Below, in pieces: positions 1-9,675 of a DNA stretch of 64,000 nucleotides. Under the pieces are notes generated by a model, which saw only the letters and a list, made by a program, of their open reading frames with translations, had not been told where the DNA came from and did not search any database. Source of the stretch: Pseudomonas sp. TMP9 (GTDB taxonomy: Bacteria > Pseudomonadota > Gammaproteobacteria > Pseudomonadales > Pseudomonadaceae); the NCBI RefSeq assembly GCF_037943105.1, contig NZ_CP149803.1:1984001-2048000 (forward strand), read 5' to 3'. Position 1 is the stretch's first letter, and every line of letters begins with the position of its first letter. The translations under genes were made by a program, and so were the position numbers.

Positions 1-439
1 CGACAATAAAACCGATGCTGCCCCATAGGCGGATTTGGCTATAGCGCTCAGCTTTGTCTTTGAGGTGGGCAAAGGTGATGACCTCAAACTGCGGCAGCAC
101 CGCGTGCCAGAAAAACGCGTGCAAGGCCATGATCAACGCCAGCCAGGCGTAACTCTGGCTGATAAAGATGCCGGCAAAACACAGCAGCGTGCACAGCGCA
201 CCAAAACGCACGATGGCCAGCCGCCTGCCGCTGTAATCACCCAACCAACCCCAGATATTTGGCGCGATACAGCGCATCAGCATGGGAATGGCGATCAACT
301 CGCCAATGCGCGCCGCGGAAAAACCCAGGTGATCGAAATACAGCGCCAGAAACGGCGCCGTGGCGCCGAGCAGCGAGAAGTAGAAAAAGTAGAACCCGGA
401 GAGACGCCAGTAAGGCAACCCCGGGGTCATGGCGTGCAT
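1..439 (-). CDS. MFS transporter, N-terminal part (cut by window start)
   Basis: This is the N-terminal 146 codons of an inner-membrane major facilitator; the rest lies beyond base 1. The translation begins MHAMTPGLPYWRLSGFYF and continues through four to five hydrophobic helices. The loop between helices 2 and 3 carries the MFS signature GWLGDYSGRR. The length seen, and the WRLSGFYFFYF opening, resemble the HcaT/phenylpropionate-permease-like branch (MFS_1_like), a family resemblance recalled rather than computed. The gene lies about 50 bp downstream of aroC on the same strand. An internal ATG at 430 is an alternative start. The substrate is unknown. Confidence 0.8.
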   Translation of the reverse strand, partial: MHAMTPGLPYWRLSGFYFFYFSLLGATAPFLALYFDHLGFSAARIGELIAIPMLMRCIAPNIWGWLGDYSGRRLAIVRFGALCTLLCFAGIFISQSYAWLALIMALHAFFWHAVLPQFEVITFAHLKDKAERYSQIRLWGSIGFIV

Positions 440-488
440 AAACCTGGAGCCGAAACGTGAGGCCGTGCCAGTACACCCGCACGGCTGG

Positions 489-1580
489 TCACAGCTGCGG
501 CAGTACCGGCGTGCTGACCTGCACATCAGCATTTTGCCCGCGGTGGCGCAGCAGGTGATCCATCAGCACGATGGCCATCATCGCTTCCGCAATAGGTGTC
601 GCACGGATGCCCACGCACGGGTCGTGACGACCTTTGGTGATGATATCCACCGCGTTGCCATGCACATCAATGGAGCGGCCCGGCGTGGTGATGCTCGACG
701 TTGGCTTAAGCGCCAAGTGAGCAACAATCGGCTGACCGCTGGAGAGGCCGCCGAGAATGCCGCCGGCGTTATTCGACAAAAAGCCCTCAGGCGTCATCTC
801 ATCGCGGTGCTCGGTGCCGCGCTGCGCCACGCAGGCAAACCCTGCACCGATTTCCACACCCTTAACGGCGTTGATGCTCATCAACGCGTGGGCCAGGTCA
901 GCGTCTAAACGGTCAAATACCGGCTCGCCCAACCCCGGCATGACACCTTCAGCGACCACCGTAATCTTCGCTCCAACCGAGTCCTGATCACGGCGCAGTT
1001 GGTCCATATAGGCTTCCAGCTCCGGCACTTTGTCGGGGTCGGGGCAGAAAAATGCATTGTCTTCGACGCTGTCCCAGCTTTTGAACGGGATTTCGATCGG
1101 GCCGAGCTGGCTCATGTAGCCACGAATGACGATGCCTTGGGTGGCCAAGTACTTCTTGGCGATGGCGCCGGCCGCCACACGCATAGCGGTTTCGCGCGCC
1201 GAGCTGCGACCACCGCCACGGTAATCACGGATACCGTATTTGTGGTGATAGGTGTAATCGGCGTGGGCCGGGCGGAAGGAATCCTTGATCGCCGAGTAGT
1301 CCTTGGACTTCTGGTCGGTGTTGCGAATCAGCAGACCAATTGAGCAACCGGTGGTTTTGCCTTCGAACACCCCAGCGAGGATTTCCACCTCATCGTCTTC
1401 CTGGCGCTGCGTGGTGTGACGACTGGTGCCCGGCTTACGCCGATCAAGGTCACGCTGCAGGTCTTCAAGGCTGATTTCCAACCCCGGCGGGCAGCCATCA
1501 ACAATAGCGACCAACGCCGGGCCATGGCTTTCGCCAGCGGTGGTGACAGTAAACAGCTTGCCGTAGGTATTGCCGGACAT
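489..1580 (-). CDS. aroC: Chorismate synthase
   Basis: AroC converts 5-enolpyruvylshikimate-3-phosphate to chorismate, the last step of the shikimate pathway, using reduced FMN in the cytosol. The protein is 363 aa, the usual length. It opens [20 protein letters not shown], with the family GESHG signature and later the [19 protein letters not shown] signature. The ATG at 1580 is preferred over an in-frame TTG at 1586 because a GGAG ribosome site lies about 10 bases upstream and the family begins MSGN. It probably shares a transcript with the MFS gene downstream. Confidence 0.97.
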   Translation of the reverse strand: MSGNTYGKLFTVTTAGESHGPALVAIVDGCPPGLEISLEDLQRDLDRRKPGTSRHTTQRQEDDEVEILAGVFEGKTTGCSIGLLIRNTDQKSKDYSAIKDSFRPAHADYTYHHKYGIRDYRGGGRSSARETAMRVAAGAIAKKYLATQGIVIRGYMSQLGPIEIPFKSWDSVEDNAFFCPDPDKVPELEAYMDQLRRDQDSVGAKITVVAEGVMPGLGEPVFDRLDADLAHALMSINAVKGVEIGAGFACVAQRGTEHRDEMTPEGFLSNNAGGILGGLSSGQPIVAHLALKPTSSITTPGRSIDVHGNAVDIITKGRHDPCVGIRATPIAEAMMAIVLMDHLLRHRGQNADVQVSTPVLPQL

Positions 1581-1733
1581 GTGCAAAACGCTCCGCGAAA
1601 ATCAGCGCAGGGCCGCGCTAACCCGCGCCAAACCCCATTTAAGTAGTGGCGGCGAGTATACCCGTGGCGTTCGCACAGTTCATCCTCGAACCTTCAGCAC
1701 GTATAAACGTCCAACAGTCCCCCTCTTTGGCAG

Positions 1734-2720
1734 ATGTTTTCCATGTTGCGAGCGCTTCTAATGACTTTTTGCCTGCTCCCCACCCTGGCTCAAGCAGCGC
1801 CTCACTCACATAGCAGCGTGCAACAGTCGATGCGCCTGCAAACCGCCCAAGGCGTGCTGTACGGCACATTACTGAAACCCAATGTAACGACACCAATGCC
1901 TGTGGTTTTGCTGATTGCCGGCTCCGGCCCCACTGATCGCGACGGCAACAACCCCGAAGGCGGGCAAAACGATAGCCTCAAACGCTTAGCGCAAAGCCTG
2001 GCCAAACAGGGCATCGCCAGCCTGCGCTACGACAAACGCGGGGTCGCCGCCAGCCGCGCCGCCACACCGGATGAGCGCGACCTGAGTGTCGACCGCTATG
2101 TCAGCGACGCGGTGGCCTGGGCGCAATTGCTCAAGGCTGATCCTGCATTTAATCGGCTGATTCTGATTGGTCACAGCGAAGGCGCGCTGATTGCCAGCCT
2201 GGCAGCCAAACAGGCTCAGGCCGATGCGCTGGTATCGATTGCCGGCAGTTCGCGGCCGATTGACCAGCTGCTACGTGAACAACTGGCCGCGCGCCTGCCG
2301 CCGCCTTTGCTGGCGCACAGTAACCGGCTGCTTGATCGCCTGCTGGCTGGGCAGCTAAGCCCGCAGGTGCCCACACAATTGCAGGTGCTGTTTCGTCCCA
2401 GCGTGCAGCCTTACTTGATCTCGCTGCTGCAACAGGAACCCAGCAAGGCCTTTGCACAGTTAAAAATTCCCGCGCTGATCGTGCAAGGCAGCCACGACAT
2501 TCAAGTTAGCGTCACCGATGCTCAGGCATTACAAGTGGCCAAGCCGGATGCCGAACTTGTGATCATCCCCGGCATGAACCATATGCTGCGCATCAGCGCG
2601 CTGGATTTACCGGCGCAACTGGCCAGCTATAACAACCCTCAACTACCGTTGGCATATGGCTTAAGCGAGCAGATCGTCACGTTTATCCAGCGCAGCGGCA
2701 AAATGCCAGCCTCCAGTTAG
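1734..2720 (+). CDS. Secreted alpha/beta hydrolase
   Basis: This is an exported serine hydrolase of unknown substrate. An N-terminal signal peptide (about residues 1-21, ending AQAA) predicts periplasmic location. The core has the nucleophile elbow GHSEG with Ser148, and candidate acid Asp255 (in GSHDIQV) and His283 (in GMNHML). An oxyanion segment LLIAGSGPTDRDG occurs near residue 60. At 328 aa it fits single-domain alpha/beta hydrolases of the DLH/YqiA-like type. It diverges from aroC. The ATG at 1743 is an alternative start. An esterase or peptidase role is inferred from the fold only. Confidence 0.85.
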   Translation: MFSMLRALLMTFCLLPTLAQAAPHSHSSVQQSMRLQTAQGVLYGTLLKPNVTTPMPVVLLIAGSGPTDRDGNNPEGGQNDSLKRLAQSLAKQGIASLRYDKRGVAASRAATPDERDLSVDRYVSDAVAWAQLLKADPAFNRLILIGHSEGALIASLAAKQAQADALVSIAGSSRPIDQLLREQLAARLPPPLLAHSNRLLDRLLAGQLSPQVPTQLQVLFRPSVQPYLISLLQQEPSKAFAQLKIPALIVQGSHDIQVSVTDAQALQVAKPDAELVIIPGMNHMLRISALDLPAQLASYNNPQLPLAYGLSEQIVTFIQRSGKMPASS

Positions 2721-2928
2721 CGGGCCGGTGGCCGATAAGCGCAATGACAACAACAGAGGGTGCAAAGCCACTTTTTAGCGTATCGCCAGCAGAACACGAC
2801 TAGAAAGCTGGATTTACCGGAGTAAATGCGCCTCCCCGCGCCGCACCCGATCTGCGTTTAGGCCACAGGGCCGACGCATAACAGACCCATAACAATTACC
2901 TTTACGTGCCGCAAACAGGATTGCCGTT

Positions 2929-3720
2929 ATGCCTGATAGCCCCGCGCCACAAACCGAAACTGACGCCGCTACTCAGGCCGTCGTCGAACAAAGCCACCCT
3001 TGGGCTGAGCTTGCGCCTGAGCATTTCCGTTTATTACGCCTAGCGCCCTTGCCCACCGACCGCCACACCGGGGCACGGCCGCTGCGTTTTATCCAGTTCG
3101 GCCGCGTCGAGCGCCTGGGCAAGCATCACAGCTTGTTGCGCCTGACGTTACAGCTGCCCAACCAGTTGGTGCGCAAAGAGCAGAACATTCTTGAGGTGTG
3201 GGCCAATCACTCGCAGCGCCTGATCAGCTTCGGCCCTGAAACAGGCCTGCTGGTGCAACCCGAAAACCGTGGCCTAGGCCGCTTTATGTTGGCCCAAGGC
3301 ATTGGCTGGGCGCGCCAGCACTTCGCCCACTATCAAGTGGAAACCACCGCCCTGGCGAGCAAAGATGCCTTCAGTGATGAAGCGCGTGCCCGCCGTGATC
3401 ATTGCTTGCAGGCCCAAGGCCTGGTGGTTGAATACCTCGACCCACTGAATATCAAGGCCCAGTGCAGCGCGCCCCGGGTCAGCTCGCTGCACAGTGATTG
3501 GCACACTGAAAAAGTCCAGATCGTTGAATTACTCGACGCCGCCAACATGCTGCAGCAAGCGGATCAGAGCGTGCGCGAGTTTGAGGTTAAAGTGCGCAAA
3601 CTCGAAAACCGCGTCGAGGTATTTAAACGCGAAGACGGCAGTTTACGCTTCACCATCGCCTGTTTAGTGGCTTTTTGCGTGTTTCAGGCCGGTCTATTGA
3701 TCTGGATGGCTACCCGCTAA
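2929..3720 (+). CDS. Conserved protein with acetyltransferase-like segment and C-terminal membrane anchor
   Basis: I do not recognise a named family. The 263-residue protein has three visible parts. The first 35 residues are hydrophilic. A globular region (about 40-190) contains NRGLGRFMLAQGIGWARQHF, which resembles the acetyl-CoA loop and following helix of GNAT enzymes; this is a resemblance only. A predicted coiled coil (about 200-235, VREFEVKVRKLENRVEVFKRE) leads into one C-terminal transmembrane helix (about 241-260). There is no signal peptide, so the bulk should face the cytoplasm. It lies upstream of the hybrid kinase on the same strand, 238 bp away. Confidence 0.8.
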   Translation: MPDSPAPQTETDAATQAVVEQSHPWAELAPEHFRLLRLAPLPTDRHTGARPLRFIQFGRVERLGKHHSLLRLTLQLPNQLVRKEQNILEVWANHSQRLISFGPETGLLVQPENRGLGRFMLAQGIGWARQHFAHYQVETTALASKDAFSDEARARRDHCLQAQGLVVEYLDPLNIKAQCSAPRVSSLHSDWHTEKVQIVELLDAANMLQQADQSVREFEVKVRKLENRVEVFKREDGSLRFTIACLVAFCVFQAGLLIWMATR

Positions 3721-3812
3721 TCGGCAAGGACTTGGACAATGTTTTGCCAATGCGGGATGCAAAACGCTTCAATTATGGCGTCATGCAGCCGCTCCCCTTG
3801 CGCGTTGAACGC

Positions 3813-3830
3813 GTGCGACCTTGGTCGCAC
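3813..3830. repeat. Perfect 7-bp hairpin between the 2929 gene and the hybrid kinase
   Basis: GTGCGAC and GTCGCAC are perfectly complementary around a CTTG loop. No T-run follows, so it is not a canonical terminator. It could be a transcript stabiliser or a protein site. The remaining bases between 3721 and 3958 show nothing else I can name. Confidence 0.4.
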
Positions 3831-3958
3831 CTGACGCCCCGCCACATTGCTGCGAGACTACTGGCAATTATTGGTCTTGGCGCTGACGCGTTAGGCTCTC
3901 GCAGCCACTGCGCCGGCCATTGGCCCAACAGCCCTGTTTGTTTGTTTTTGGAGTATGC

Positions 3959-6900
3959 ATGACCCTGTCCAGCGGGCTGATCGCCGCCGTTGCGTTGATC
4001 TACATGGCCATCCTGTTCGCCATCGCCTTCTATGGTGACCGCCGTGCCACGCCGATGCCGCCCAAGGTAAGGGCTTGGGTGTATAGCCTGTCGCTGGCGG
4101 TGTACTGCACCAGCTGGACGTTTTTTGGCGCAGTTGGCCAAGCCGCCGAGCAGCTCTGGTCTTTTTTGCCGATCTACTTGGGGCCGATCATCATTTTGGT
4201 CTTCGCACCCTGGGTGCTGCAGAAGATGGTGATGATCAGCAAAAAGGAAAACATCACCTCAATCGCCGACTTTATTGCCGCACGCTATGGCAAATCCCAA
4301 GCGTTAGCGGTGGTCGTCGCGCTGGTTTGTTTGGTCGGCGTATTGCCCTATATCGCCCTGCAACTCAAGGGCATCGTGCTCGGCGTCAACCTGCTCAGTG
4401 GCGCGGGTGCAGGCGCTAATGGCCCCGGCGCGCAAGACACCGCGTTGATCGTGTCATTGGTCCTGGCCTTATTCACCATCTTGTTCGGCACCCGCAACTT
4501 GGATGTCACCGAACACCACCGCGGCATGGTGTTGGCGATTGCGTTTGAGTCACTGATCAAACTGCTGGCGTTTCTCGCCGTCGGCGTGTTTGTTACCTAT
4601 GGCCTCTACAACGGCTTTGGCGATGTGTTCAGCCAGGCCCAAAGCAGCCCTGCGCTGGATAATTTTTGGGCGCAAACGGTGAACTGGCCGGCGATGATGA
4701 CTCAGACCGGCCTGGCCATGATCGCCATCATCTGCTTGCCGCGTCAGTTTCACGTCACGGTGGTGGAAAACATCGAGCCTAAAGACCTCAACTTGGCGCG
4801 CTGGGTCTTCCCCGCCTACCTGATTTTGGCTGCATTGTTTGTGGTGCCGATTGCCTTGGCTGGGCAAATGCTGTTACCGGCCGGTGTGACCCCGGATTCA
4901 TTCGTGATCAGCCTACCCCTGGCCGAAGCCCACCCTGCCTTAGCCCTGCTGGCGTTTATTGGCGGCGCTTCGGCGGCCACGGGCATGGTAATTGTCGCCT
5001 CAGTAGCGCTATCAACGATGATTTCCAATGACATGCTGCTGCCTTGGCTGCTGCGCCGGCAAACCACTGAGCGGCCCTTCGAAGCCTTCCGCCACTGGAT
5101 GCTCACCGCGCGCCGAGTCAGCATCGTGGTGATTCTGCTGCTGGCCTACGTGTGTTATCGCTTGCTCGGCTCCAACGCCAGCTTAGCGACCATTGGCCAA
5201 GTCTCTTTCGCCGCCATCGGCCAGCTAGCCCCAGCCATGTTTGGCGCGCTGGTTTGGAAACAAGCTAACCGCCAAGGGGTATTTGCTGGCCTATTTTTGG
5301 GTGCGCTGATTTGGTTCTACACCCTGGTCATGCCGTTGATTGCCCGCAGCTTTGGCTGGCCAATAGACGTGTTGCCCGGCATCCAAACGCTGCTTTACGG
5401 GCCGCTGGGCTTTCAGGTCGATCCGCTGACCCGCGGTGTGGTGCTGTCGCTGGCCGGTAATTTTTTGCTGTTTGCCTCGGTGTCGTATTTTTCCCGCGCG
5501 CGAGTGGCCGAATACTGGCAAGCCGGGCGCTTTATTGGCCACGACTTAGGCAACAAACCGAGTAACCGCAGCATGCTCGCGGTGCAGGTTGGCGACCTGC
5601 TGCTGCTGGCTAACCGCTTTGTCGGTGAAGACCGTGCGCGGCAGAGTTTTATGCGCTTTGCCTATCGCCAGGGTAAAGGCTTTGACCCCAGCCAAACCGC
5701 CAACAGTGACTGGATCGCCCACACCGAACGTTTATTGGCCGGCGTGCTCGGCGCCTCTTCGACCCGCGCTGTGGTCAAGGCTGCCATCGAGGGCCGCGAG
5801 ATGCAGGTCGAAGATGTGGTGCGCATCGTCGATGAAGCCTCAGAGGTGCTGCAGTTCAACCGCGCGCTGCTGCAAGGGGCCATCGAGAACATCACCCAGG
5901 GCATAAGCGTGGTCGATCAGTCGCTGCGCCTGGTGGCCTGGAACAACCGCTACATCGAACTGTTCAACTACCCCGAAGGCCAGGTGTATGTCGGCCGACC
6001 GGTGGCGGAGTTGATCCGCTTTAACGCCGAACGGGGCTTACTCGGTGCAGGCGATGTTGAGGAGCAGGTGAGCAAGCGCCTGTATTGGATGCGTCAAGGC
6101 ACCGCGCACACCTCCGAGCGGTTGTTCCCTAATGGCCAGTTTATTGAACTGATTGGCAACCCGATGCCGGGTGGCGGTTTTGTCATGAGTTTTACTGATA
6201 TCACCGCGTTCCGCGAAGCGGAGCACGCCCTCAAGGATGCCAACGAAGGCCTGGAGCAACGGGTCAGCGAACGCACCCATGAGTTGTCCCAACTGAACCA
6301 GGCGCTGACTGAGGCCAAGGGCGTGGCCGAAGCCGCCAACCAATCGAAGACTCGCTTTCTTACCGCCGTCAGCCATGACCTGATGCAACCGTTAAACGCT
6401 GCGCGGTTGTTCTCTGCCGCCCTGTCCCATCAAGATGAAGCCCTGCCGAAGGACACACGCGAACTGGTTCGCCACCTGGACAGCTCATTGCGTTCGGCTG
6501 AAGACCTGATCAGTGACTTGCTGGACATCTCGCGCCTAGAAAATGGTCGCATCACCCCGGACCGCCACGGGTTTGTGCTGAACAACCTGCTCGACACCCT
6601 AGGCGCGGAGTTCACGGTACTGGCCGCCGAACAAGGCGTAGATTTCCGTTTACGCGGCAGTCATCTGCGCGTCGACAGTGACATCAAGCTGCTACGACGT
6701 ATCTTGCAGAACTTCCTGACCAATGCCTTTCGTTATGCCAAGGGTCGTGTGGTGTTGGGGGTGCGCCGTCAAGGCCTGCACCTGCGACTGGAGGTTTGGG
6801 ACCGTGGCCCGGGTATACCGGACGACAAACGCAAGGTTATTTTCGAAGAATTTAAACGCCTCGACAGCCACCAAACCCGCGCCGAAAAAGGCTTGGGCCT

Positions 6901-7435
6901 GGGCCTGGCGATTGCAGATGGGCTGTGCCGGGTACTTGAACACAGCTTGCAGGTGCGCTCCTGGCCAGGTAAGGGCAGCGTGTTCAGCGTCACGGTGCCA
7001 CTGGCGCAACATGCCGAGGTAGCCACGCCTATCGCCCAAGTGGACCACCACGGCCAACCGCTAGGCGGGATTCAAGTGCTCTGCGTGGATAACGAAGACA
7101 GCATCCTCACGGGCATGCACAGCCTGTTGTCACGTTGGGGCTGCCAAGTGTGGACGGCACGTAACCGCTTAGAGTGCGAACACTTGCTCAGCGAAGACGT
7201 ACGGCCACAACTGGCACTGGTGGACTATCACTTGGATGACGGCGAAACCGGCACCGAGTTAATGGCTTGGCTGCGCACGCGCTTGGGTGAGCCTCTCCCT
7301 GGCGTGGTGATCAGCGCCGACGGCCGCCCCGAGCTGATTGCTCAGGTGCATGCTGCCGGCCTTGATTACCTGAGCAAGCCGATTAAACCGGCGGCGTTAC
7401 GCGCCCTGCTTAGCCGTCACCTGAGCTTGCGTTAA
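3959..7435 (+). CDS. Hybrid sensor histidine kinase with sodium/solute-symporter-like sensor domain
   Basis: A 1158-residue membrane sensor. Residues 1 to about 490 form a 12-13 helix module of the SSSF (Na+/solute symporter) fold, as in CbrA. A PAS domain follows (from about 640, GISVVDQSLRLVAWNN), then a coiled coil, a phosphoacceptor box SHDLMQPLNAARLFS (His806), an HATPase domain (N-box near 917; DRGPGIP; GLGLGLAIADG) and a C-terminal receiver (about 1036-1155) with phosphoacceptor Asp1089 and the lysine of LSKPIKP. The start at 3959 is chosen for GGAG five bases upstream; an earlier in-frame ATG at 3920 lacks this. It resembles the CbrA-like kinases of Pseudomonas. The signal and partner regulator are unknown. 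It is convergent with prmB, 6 bp apart. Confidence 0.9.
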   Translation: MTLSSGLIAAVALIYMAILFAIAFYGDRRATPMPPKVRAWVYSLSLAVYCTSWTFFGAVGQAAEQLWSFLPIYLGPIIILVFAPWVLQKMVMISKKENITSIADFIAARYGKSQALAVVVALVCLVGVLPYIALQLKGIVLGVNLLSGAGAGANGPGAQDTALIVSLVLALFTILFGTRNLDVTEHHRGMVLAIAFESLIKLLAFLAVGVFVTYGLYNGFGDVFSQAQSSPALDNFWAQTVNWPAMMTQTGLAMIAIICLPRQFHVTVVENIEPKDLNLARWVFPAYLILAALFVVPIALAGQMLLPAGVTPDSFVISLPLAEAHPALALLAFIGGASAATGMVIVASVALSTMISNDMLLPWLLRRQTTERPFEAFRHWMLTARRVSIVVILLLAYVCYRLLGSNASLATIGQVSFAAIGQLAPAMFGALVWKQANRQGVFAGLFLGALIWFYTLVMPLIARSFGWPIDVLPGIQTLLYGPLGFQVDPLTRGVVLSLAGNFLLFASVSYFSRARVAEYWQAGRFIGHDLGNKPSNRSMLAVQVGDLLLLANRFVGEDRARQSFMRFAYRQGKGFDPSQTANSDWIAHTERLLAGVLGASSTRAVVKAAIEGREMQVEDVVRIVDEASEVLQFNRALLQGAIENITQGISVVDQSLRLVAWNNRYIELFNYPEGQVYVGRPVAELIRFNAERGLLGAGDVEEQVSKRLYWMRQGTAHTSERLFPNGQFIELIGNPMPGGGFVMSFTDITAFREAEHALKDANEGLEQRVSERTHELSQLNQALTEAKGVAEAANQSKTRFLTAVSHDLMQPLNAARLFSAALSHQDEALPKDTRELVRHLDSSLRSAEDLISDLLDISRLENGRITPDRHGFVLNNLLDTLGAEFTVLAAEQGVDFRLRGSHLRVDSDIKLLRRILQNFLTNAFRYAKGRVVLGVRRQGLHLRLEVWDRGPGIPDDKRKVIFEEFKRLDSHQTRAEKGLGLGLAIADGLCRVLEHSLQVRSWPGKGSVFSVTVPLAQHAEVATPIAQVDHHGQPLGGIQVLCVDNEDSILTGMHSLLSRWGCQVWTARNRLECEHLLSEDVRPQLALVDYHLDDGETGTELMAWLRTRLGEPLPGVVISADGRPELIAQVHAAGLDYLSKPIKPAALRALLSRHLSLR

Positions 7436-7441
7436 GCGGTC

Positions 7442-8368
7442 TCAGAGGCGCTGGCGAAACAAGGTTTGATGCGCGCGGCACTGCTCGGCGGCCAATAGGA
7501 ACACGCCATGGCCGCCGCGCTGAAATTCCAGCCAGGTGAAATCGACTTCCGGGTACAACGCTTCGACATGCACTTGGCTGTTACCGACCTCAACAATCAG
7601 TACACCTTTCTCCGTCAGGTGGTCGGCCGCCTCCGCCAGCATTCGTCGCACCAGGTCCAAGCCATCCTCACCGCAGGCCAGACCCAACTCCGGTTCGTGC
7701 TGGTACTCGGCCGGCATGTCAGCGAAATCCTCGGCGTCGACATACGGCGGGTTAGACACGATTAAGTCAAAGCGCTGCCCCGGCAACCCGGCAAAGCCAT
7801 CGCCCTGCACGGTGTAAACGCGCTCATCTAAACCATGGCGCTCGATATTTTGATTAGCCACCTCAAGCGCCTCATAAGACAGGTCACCCAGCACCACCTC
7901 GGCCTCCGGGAACTCATAAGCGCAGGCAATACCGATGCAGCCCGAGCCGGTGCACAGGTCAAGTATGCGCGCAGGCTGCATGGCCAGCCACGGCGCAAAG
8001 TGCTGCTCAATCAGCTCGCTAATCGGTGAGCGCGGAACCAGCACGCGCTCATCGACGATAAACGACAGGCCGCAAAACCACGCTTCACCCAAGAGGTAGG
8101 CGGTGGGCACCCGCTCGTCAATTCGCCGGGCAAGCAAGCCGTGCACGTGCGCATGCTCGTCGTCTTCTAAGCGGCAATCGAGGTAGCTGTCGGCAATTTC
8201 ATACGGCAGGTGCAGGGCACCCAGCACCAACTGGCGCGCTTCGTCCCAGGCATTGTCAGTGCCGTGGCCAAAGAACAGTTCCTCGCCATGAAACCGACTG
8301 ACTGCCCAGCGAATATAGTCACGCACGGTGCGCAGGCGAGTGGGGTAAGTGTGTGTAACGTCGGTCAC
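7442..8368 (-). CDS. prmB: 50S ribosomal protein L3 glutamine N5-methyltransferase
   Basis: PrmB methylates a glutamine of ribosomal protein L3 using S-adenosylmethionine. The SAM-binding loop [10 protein letters not shown] lies at residues 137-146 and the catalytic NPPY at 206-209. A helical N-terminal domain precedes them. I choose a GTG start (VTDVTHTYP) at 8368, since GGAGAG lies five bases upstream. That gives 308 aa, normal for PrmB, whereas the longer frame from 8455 would add 29 unrelated residues. The non-ATG start is worth noting. It diverges from the isochorismatase gene and is convergent with the kinase. Confidence 0.93.
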   Translation of the reverse strand: MTDVTHTYPTRLRTVRDYIRWAVSRFHGEELFFGHGTDNAWDEARQLVLGALHLPYEIADSYLDCRLEDDEHAHVHGLLARRIDERVPTAYLLGEAWFCGLSFIVDERVLVPRSPISELIEQHFAPWLAMQPARILDLCTGSGCIGIACAYEFPEAEVVLGDLSYEALEVANQNIERHGLDERVYTVQGDGFAGLPGQRFDLIVSNPPYVDAEDFADMPAEYQHEPELGLACGEDGLDLVRRMLAEAADHLTEKGVLIVEVGNSQVHVEALYPEVDFTWLEFQRGGHGVFLLAAEQCRAHQTLFRQRL

Positions 8369-8574
8369 GGTAGCTCTCCGCAGAAAAAAGTTCGTCATTC
8401 TAACAGCCTGTCCGACGCGCTCGCGCTCAGGCAGGGCCAACCTGCGGTTAATCACCAGCCTTAGTGACGCCGACTGTCGAGGTCACACGAAAGAACATCG
8501 CCCACAGCGGTTCACAGCAGCGCAGTACAAGCGGACAATGGCCGTATTGCCCATGCCAGCTTGGAGTCCCTGCC

Positions 8575-9171
8575 ATGACCACCGCGCAAACATTATTTGC
8601 CCTGACCGGCCGTGGCCACGCCCCCGCCAGCTTGAGCACCTCGACCTTGCTGATCATCGATGCGCAAGAGGAATACCGCAGCGGCGTGTTACGCCTGCCG
8701 GGGCTGGACGCCGCACTGGAGGAAATCACCCAACTGCTGGCCACCGCGCGCCAACTGGGCAGCGCCATCGTCCATGTCAAACACTTGGGCATCCCCGACG
8801 GCCTGCTCGACCCACGCGGCCCACGCGGCAGGCATCTGCCTGAAGCGGCGCCACTGCCGGGGGAAATCATCGTCGAAAAACGCATGCCCAACGCCTTTAA
8901 TGGCACCGACCTGCACGAGCGCTTGCAGTCCTTGGGGCACTTAGACCTGATCGTCTGCGGCTTTATGACCCATTCGAGCATCAGCACCACCGTGCGCGCC
9001 ACCAAGGATTATGGTTACCGCTGCACCGTGGTCGATGCCGCTTGCGCCACCCGCGACCTGCCAACCCTAGATGGCCACGTGATCAGCGCCGCCGATATGC
9101 ACCGCGCGGAAATGATCGCGTTGGCTGACAACTTTGCCGCAGTGGTTGCACGCGCTGCCGCGTTGACCTAA
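8575..9171 (+). CDS. Isochorismatase-fold (cysteine hydrolase family) protein with Ser at the Cys position
   Basis: A 198-residue cytosolic protein of the isochorismatase-like hydrolase superfamily. The catalytic Asp is Asp29 (LIIDAQEEY) and the Lys is Lys102 (IVEKRMPNAF). The third member of the triad, normally Cys in a G-x-x-T-x-x-C-V motif, is replaced: the motif reads GFMTHSSIST with Ser135 at that position. Isochorismatase-type members that hydrolyse vinyl ethers do not need the Cys, so the protein may be active with altered chemistry. The start at 8575 is the ATG that begins the fold (MTTAQTLFAL); the longer frame adds only low-complexity residues. Substrate unknown. Confidence 0.88.
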   Translation: MTTAQTLFALTGRGHAPASLSTSTLLIIDAQEEYRSGVLRLPGLDAALEEITQLLATARQLGSAIVHVKHLGIPDGLLDPRGPRGRHLPEAAPLPGEIIVEKRMPNAFNGTDLHERLQSLGHLDLIVCGFMTHSSISTTVRATKDYGYRCTVVDAACATRDLPTLDGHVISAADMHRAEMIALADNFAAVVARAAALT

Positions 9172-9270
9172 CGGCGCCTGCAACGTCTTAACGGTTGGCA
9201 ACCCGGGCTCACGTTGGCCACTTTAGTTGAACCCCAGCCGCACACACCGGTCATACCGCCGATAGCCACC

Positions 9271-9298
9271 GAGGAATTTGGCATGAGGAATTCGGCAT
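9271..9298 (+). repeat. 14-bp tandem duplication of RBS and start codon
   Basis: GAGGAATTTGGCAT (9271-9284) is followed directly by GAGGAATTCGGCAT (9285-9298), differing at one base. Each copy contains a ribosome site and the beginning of an ATG. The first ATG (9283) opens a five-codon frame, MRNSA, whose TGA overlaps the second ATG (9297), the true start of the next gene. This may be a slippage duplication or a minimal translational-coupling leader. Confidence 0.7.
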
Positions 9299-9617
9299 GA
9301 AGCTCTCCGACGGGTTTGACGCGCGCCGCTTGCGCCCACGCAATGCCAGCACCGGGCGCTTACGCCTGGGGGCTGGGCTGGCAGCGCTGTTGGCCACACT
9401 CGGCGTGCTGCTGAGCATGGCTGGCATGGCGACCCTGCTTGGCCGCCCGGCCGGGCTTAGCCCACTCAACGAATCACCCACCACTGCCGGCGTATTTATA
9501 ATCATCGGCCTGGTGTTGCTGAGCACCGGCGTGCTGCTTTGGCGTCGCTGCCGACGCCGCTCACGTCTCTCCAGCGACCTAAGCATGGCGCCGCACCTGA
9601 TGAAAAAGCGCGACTGA
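9297..9617 (+). CDS. Small membrane protein of unknown function
   Basis: A 106-residue protein not assigned to a family. Two hydrophobic helices are visible, about residues 26-47 and 63-81. They are bounded by basic segments (RRLRPR before, LWRRCRRRSR after), which predicts both termini in the cytoplasm with a short periplasmic loop. The protein sits between the isochorismatase-fold gene and smrA on the same strand. Its start lies inside the second copy of a tandemly duplicated ribosome site. I recall similarly placed small hypothetical genes in other Pseudomonas, so it is likely real. Confidence 0.65.
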   Translation: MKLSDGFDARRLRPRNASTGRLRLGAGLAALLATLGVLLSMAGMATLLGRPAGLSPLNESPTTAGVFIIIGLVLLSTGVLLWRRCRRRSRLSSDLSMAPHLMKKRD

Positions 9618-9675
9618 TCCGCCCCGCACGAAGGCCGCTAGGTTGGTTACACTAGCGCCTCTAGCGGAGGCCTCA

